In this document: positions 63,695-64,000 of the stretch, in pieces
Position numbering within the stretch: position 1 is the first letter of the stretch
Layout: each line of letters opens with the position of its first letter
DNA from: Paracoccus sp. UBA889
Lineage (GTDB): Bacteria; Pseudomonadota; Alphaproteobacteria; Rhodobacterales; Rhodobacteraceae
DNA: 64,000 bases
Assembly (NCBI GenBank): GCA_002294185.1
Contig: DBFD01000027.1
Location: forward strand, 1-64,000
Direction of reading: 5' to 3'
The notes under the pieces: model-generated
The model's input: the letters and a program-made list of their open reading frames with translations, nothing else
Database searches by the model: none
Told to the model about the DNA's origin: nothing
Translations under genes and position numbers: made by a program

Positions 63695-64000
63695 TCACGC
63701 CAGCCATCTTTTGCGGCGGCGATAGCTGCGCACGTCGCGAAAGGATCGGCGTCCCTCATCGGACATGCCGAGATAGAATTCCTTCACATCCGGGTTCTCG
63801 CGCAGCGCATCCGCGGGCCCGTCCATGACGACGCGGCCGTTTTCCAGGATGTAGCCGTAATGGGCAAAGCGCAGGGCGACGTTGGTGTTCTGTTCGGCCA
63901 GAAGGAAGGTCACGCCCTCGCCCTCGTTCACGGCCTTCACGATCTGAAAGATCTGCTCGACCAGTTGCGGCGCGAGTCCCATCGAGGGTTCATCCAGCAG
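63695..64000 (-). CDS. livF: Branched-chain amino acid-type ABC transporter ATP-binding protein LivF (5' cut by window edge)
   Basis: The last 101 residues of a LivF-type ATPase. It begins in the window with the Walker B LLDEPSMGLAPQLVEQIF and the D-loop region, and has the H-loop equivalent LLAEQNTNVALRFA. ILENGRVVMDGPADALRENP is the LivF C-terminal strand. A 20-residue basic tail (DEGRRSFRDVRSYRRRKRWL) ends it. The rest lies to the right. In this setting the transporter likely imports an aromatic or branched acid for the adjacent CoA ligase. Confidence 0.9.
   Translation of the reverse strand: MLDEPSMGLAPQLVEQIFQIVKAVNEGEGVTFLLAEQNTNVALRFAHYGYILENGRVVMDGPADALRENPDVKEFYLGMSDEGRRSFRDVRSYRRRKRWLA

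Overview
The window reads as a high-GC alphaproteobacterial chromosome, most likely Rhodobacteraceae/Paracoccaceae (Paracoccus-like). Support for this comes from the CcrM-type GANTC methylase next to rnhB, CtrA-like boxes beside flagellar genes, an alphaproteobacterial flagellar set (flgB-flgC-fliE-fliQ-flgF-flgG-flgA-flgH-fliL-like), COQ9, DciA, malate synthase G and the carboxynorspermidine polyamine pair. I see no rRNA, tRNA, CRISPR array, phage or insertion sequence. Genes are tightly packed, with many 1-4 bp start/stop overlaps.

Layout. 0-5 kb: the tail of a LacI-type regulator, an S49 peptidase, a 38-aa membrane ORF, a YrbG-type Ca/Na antiporter, a pteridine-reductase-like SDR and uvrC. 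5-12 kb: malate synthase G, a small secreted protein, an AI-2E/PerM exporter, then carboxynorspermidine dehydrogenase and decarboxylase (the alternative spermidine route). 12-17 kb, minus strand: two uncharacterised Rhodobacterales-type proteins, ilvD, pterin dehydratase and cardiolipin synthase. 17-26 kb: accD, folC, zapE, an MTA/SAH nucleosidase, an MsbA-like ABC exporter, a CAP-domain lipoprotein, an acyl-CoA synthetase and an HNH protein. 26-38 kb: quinone oxidoreductase, COQ9, rpsU, a polytopic membrane protein, the divergent Lrp/ald pair, mscL, a DsbA-like/DciA operon, mutY-alkB, a Crp/Fnr regulator, ccrM, rnhB and allA. 38-47 kb: a two-domain sulfotransferase-like/GT90 protein with an MFS transporter, a GntR regulator, an orphan TRAP DctM, an L,D-transpeptidase plus extensin-family pair, and a second Crp/Fnr regulator.

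47-62 kb is a flagellar region: fliI on the minus strand diverges from a nine-gene plus-strand operon, and a minus-strand run of motB-flgE-flgK-flgL-flgI faces it. A complete dTDP-L-rhamnose operon (rmlC-rmlB-rmlD-rmlA) sits between the two halves. motA, fliF/G/M/N, flhA/B, fliP/R and flagellin are absent and must lie elsewhere. The last 1.5 kb starts a separate minus-strand operon: a LivF-type ABC ATPase (cut by the window edge) followed by a phenylacetate-CoA-ligase-like enzyme.

Regulatory themes. GANTC sites lie inside the predicted ccrM core promoter. CtrA-like TTAA-N7-TTAA variants lie upstream of flgB/fliI and flgE, and the flgE one has a GANTC in its spacer. Two TTTCTTCGA repeats 31 bp apart separate lrp from ald. 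No single clearly novel system stands out. The least explained items are the sulfotransferase-like/GT90 fusion, the rhamnose cassette inside the flagellar region, and the membrane protein at 28.5 kb.
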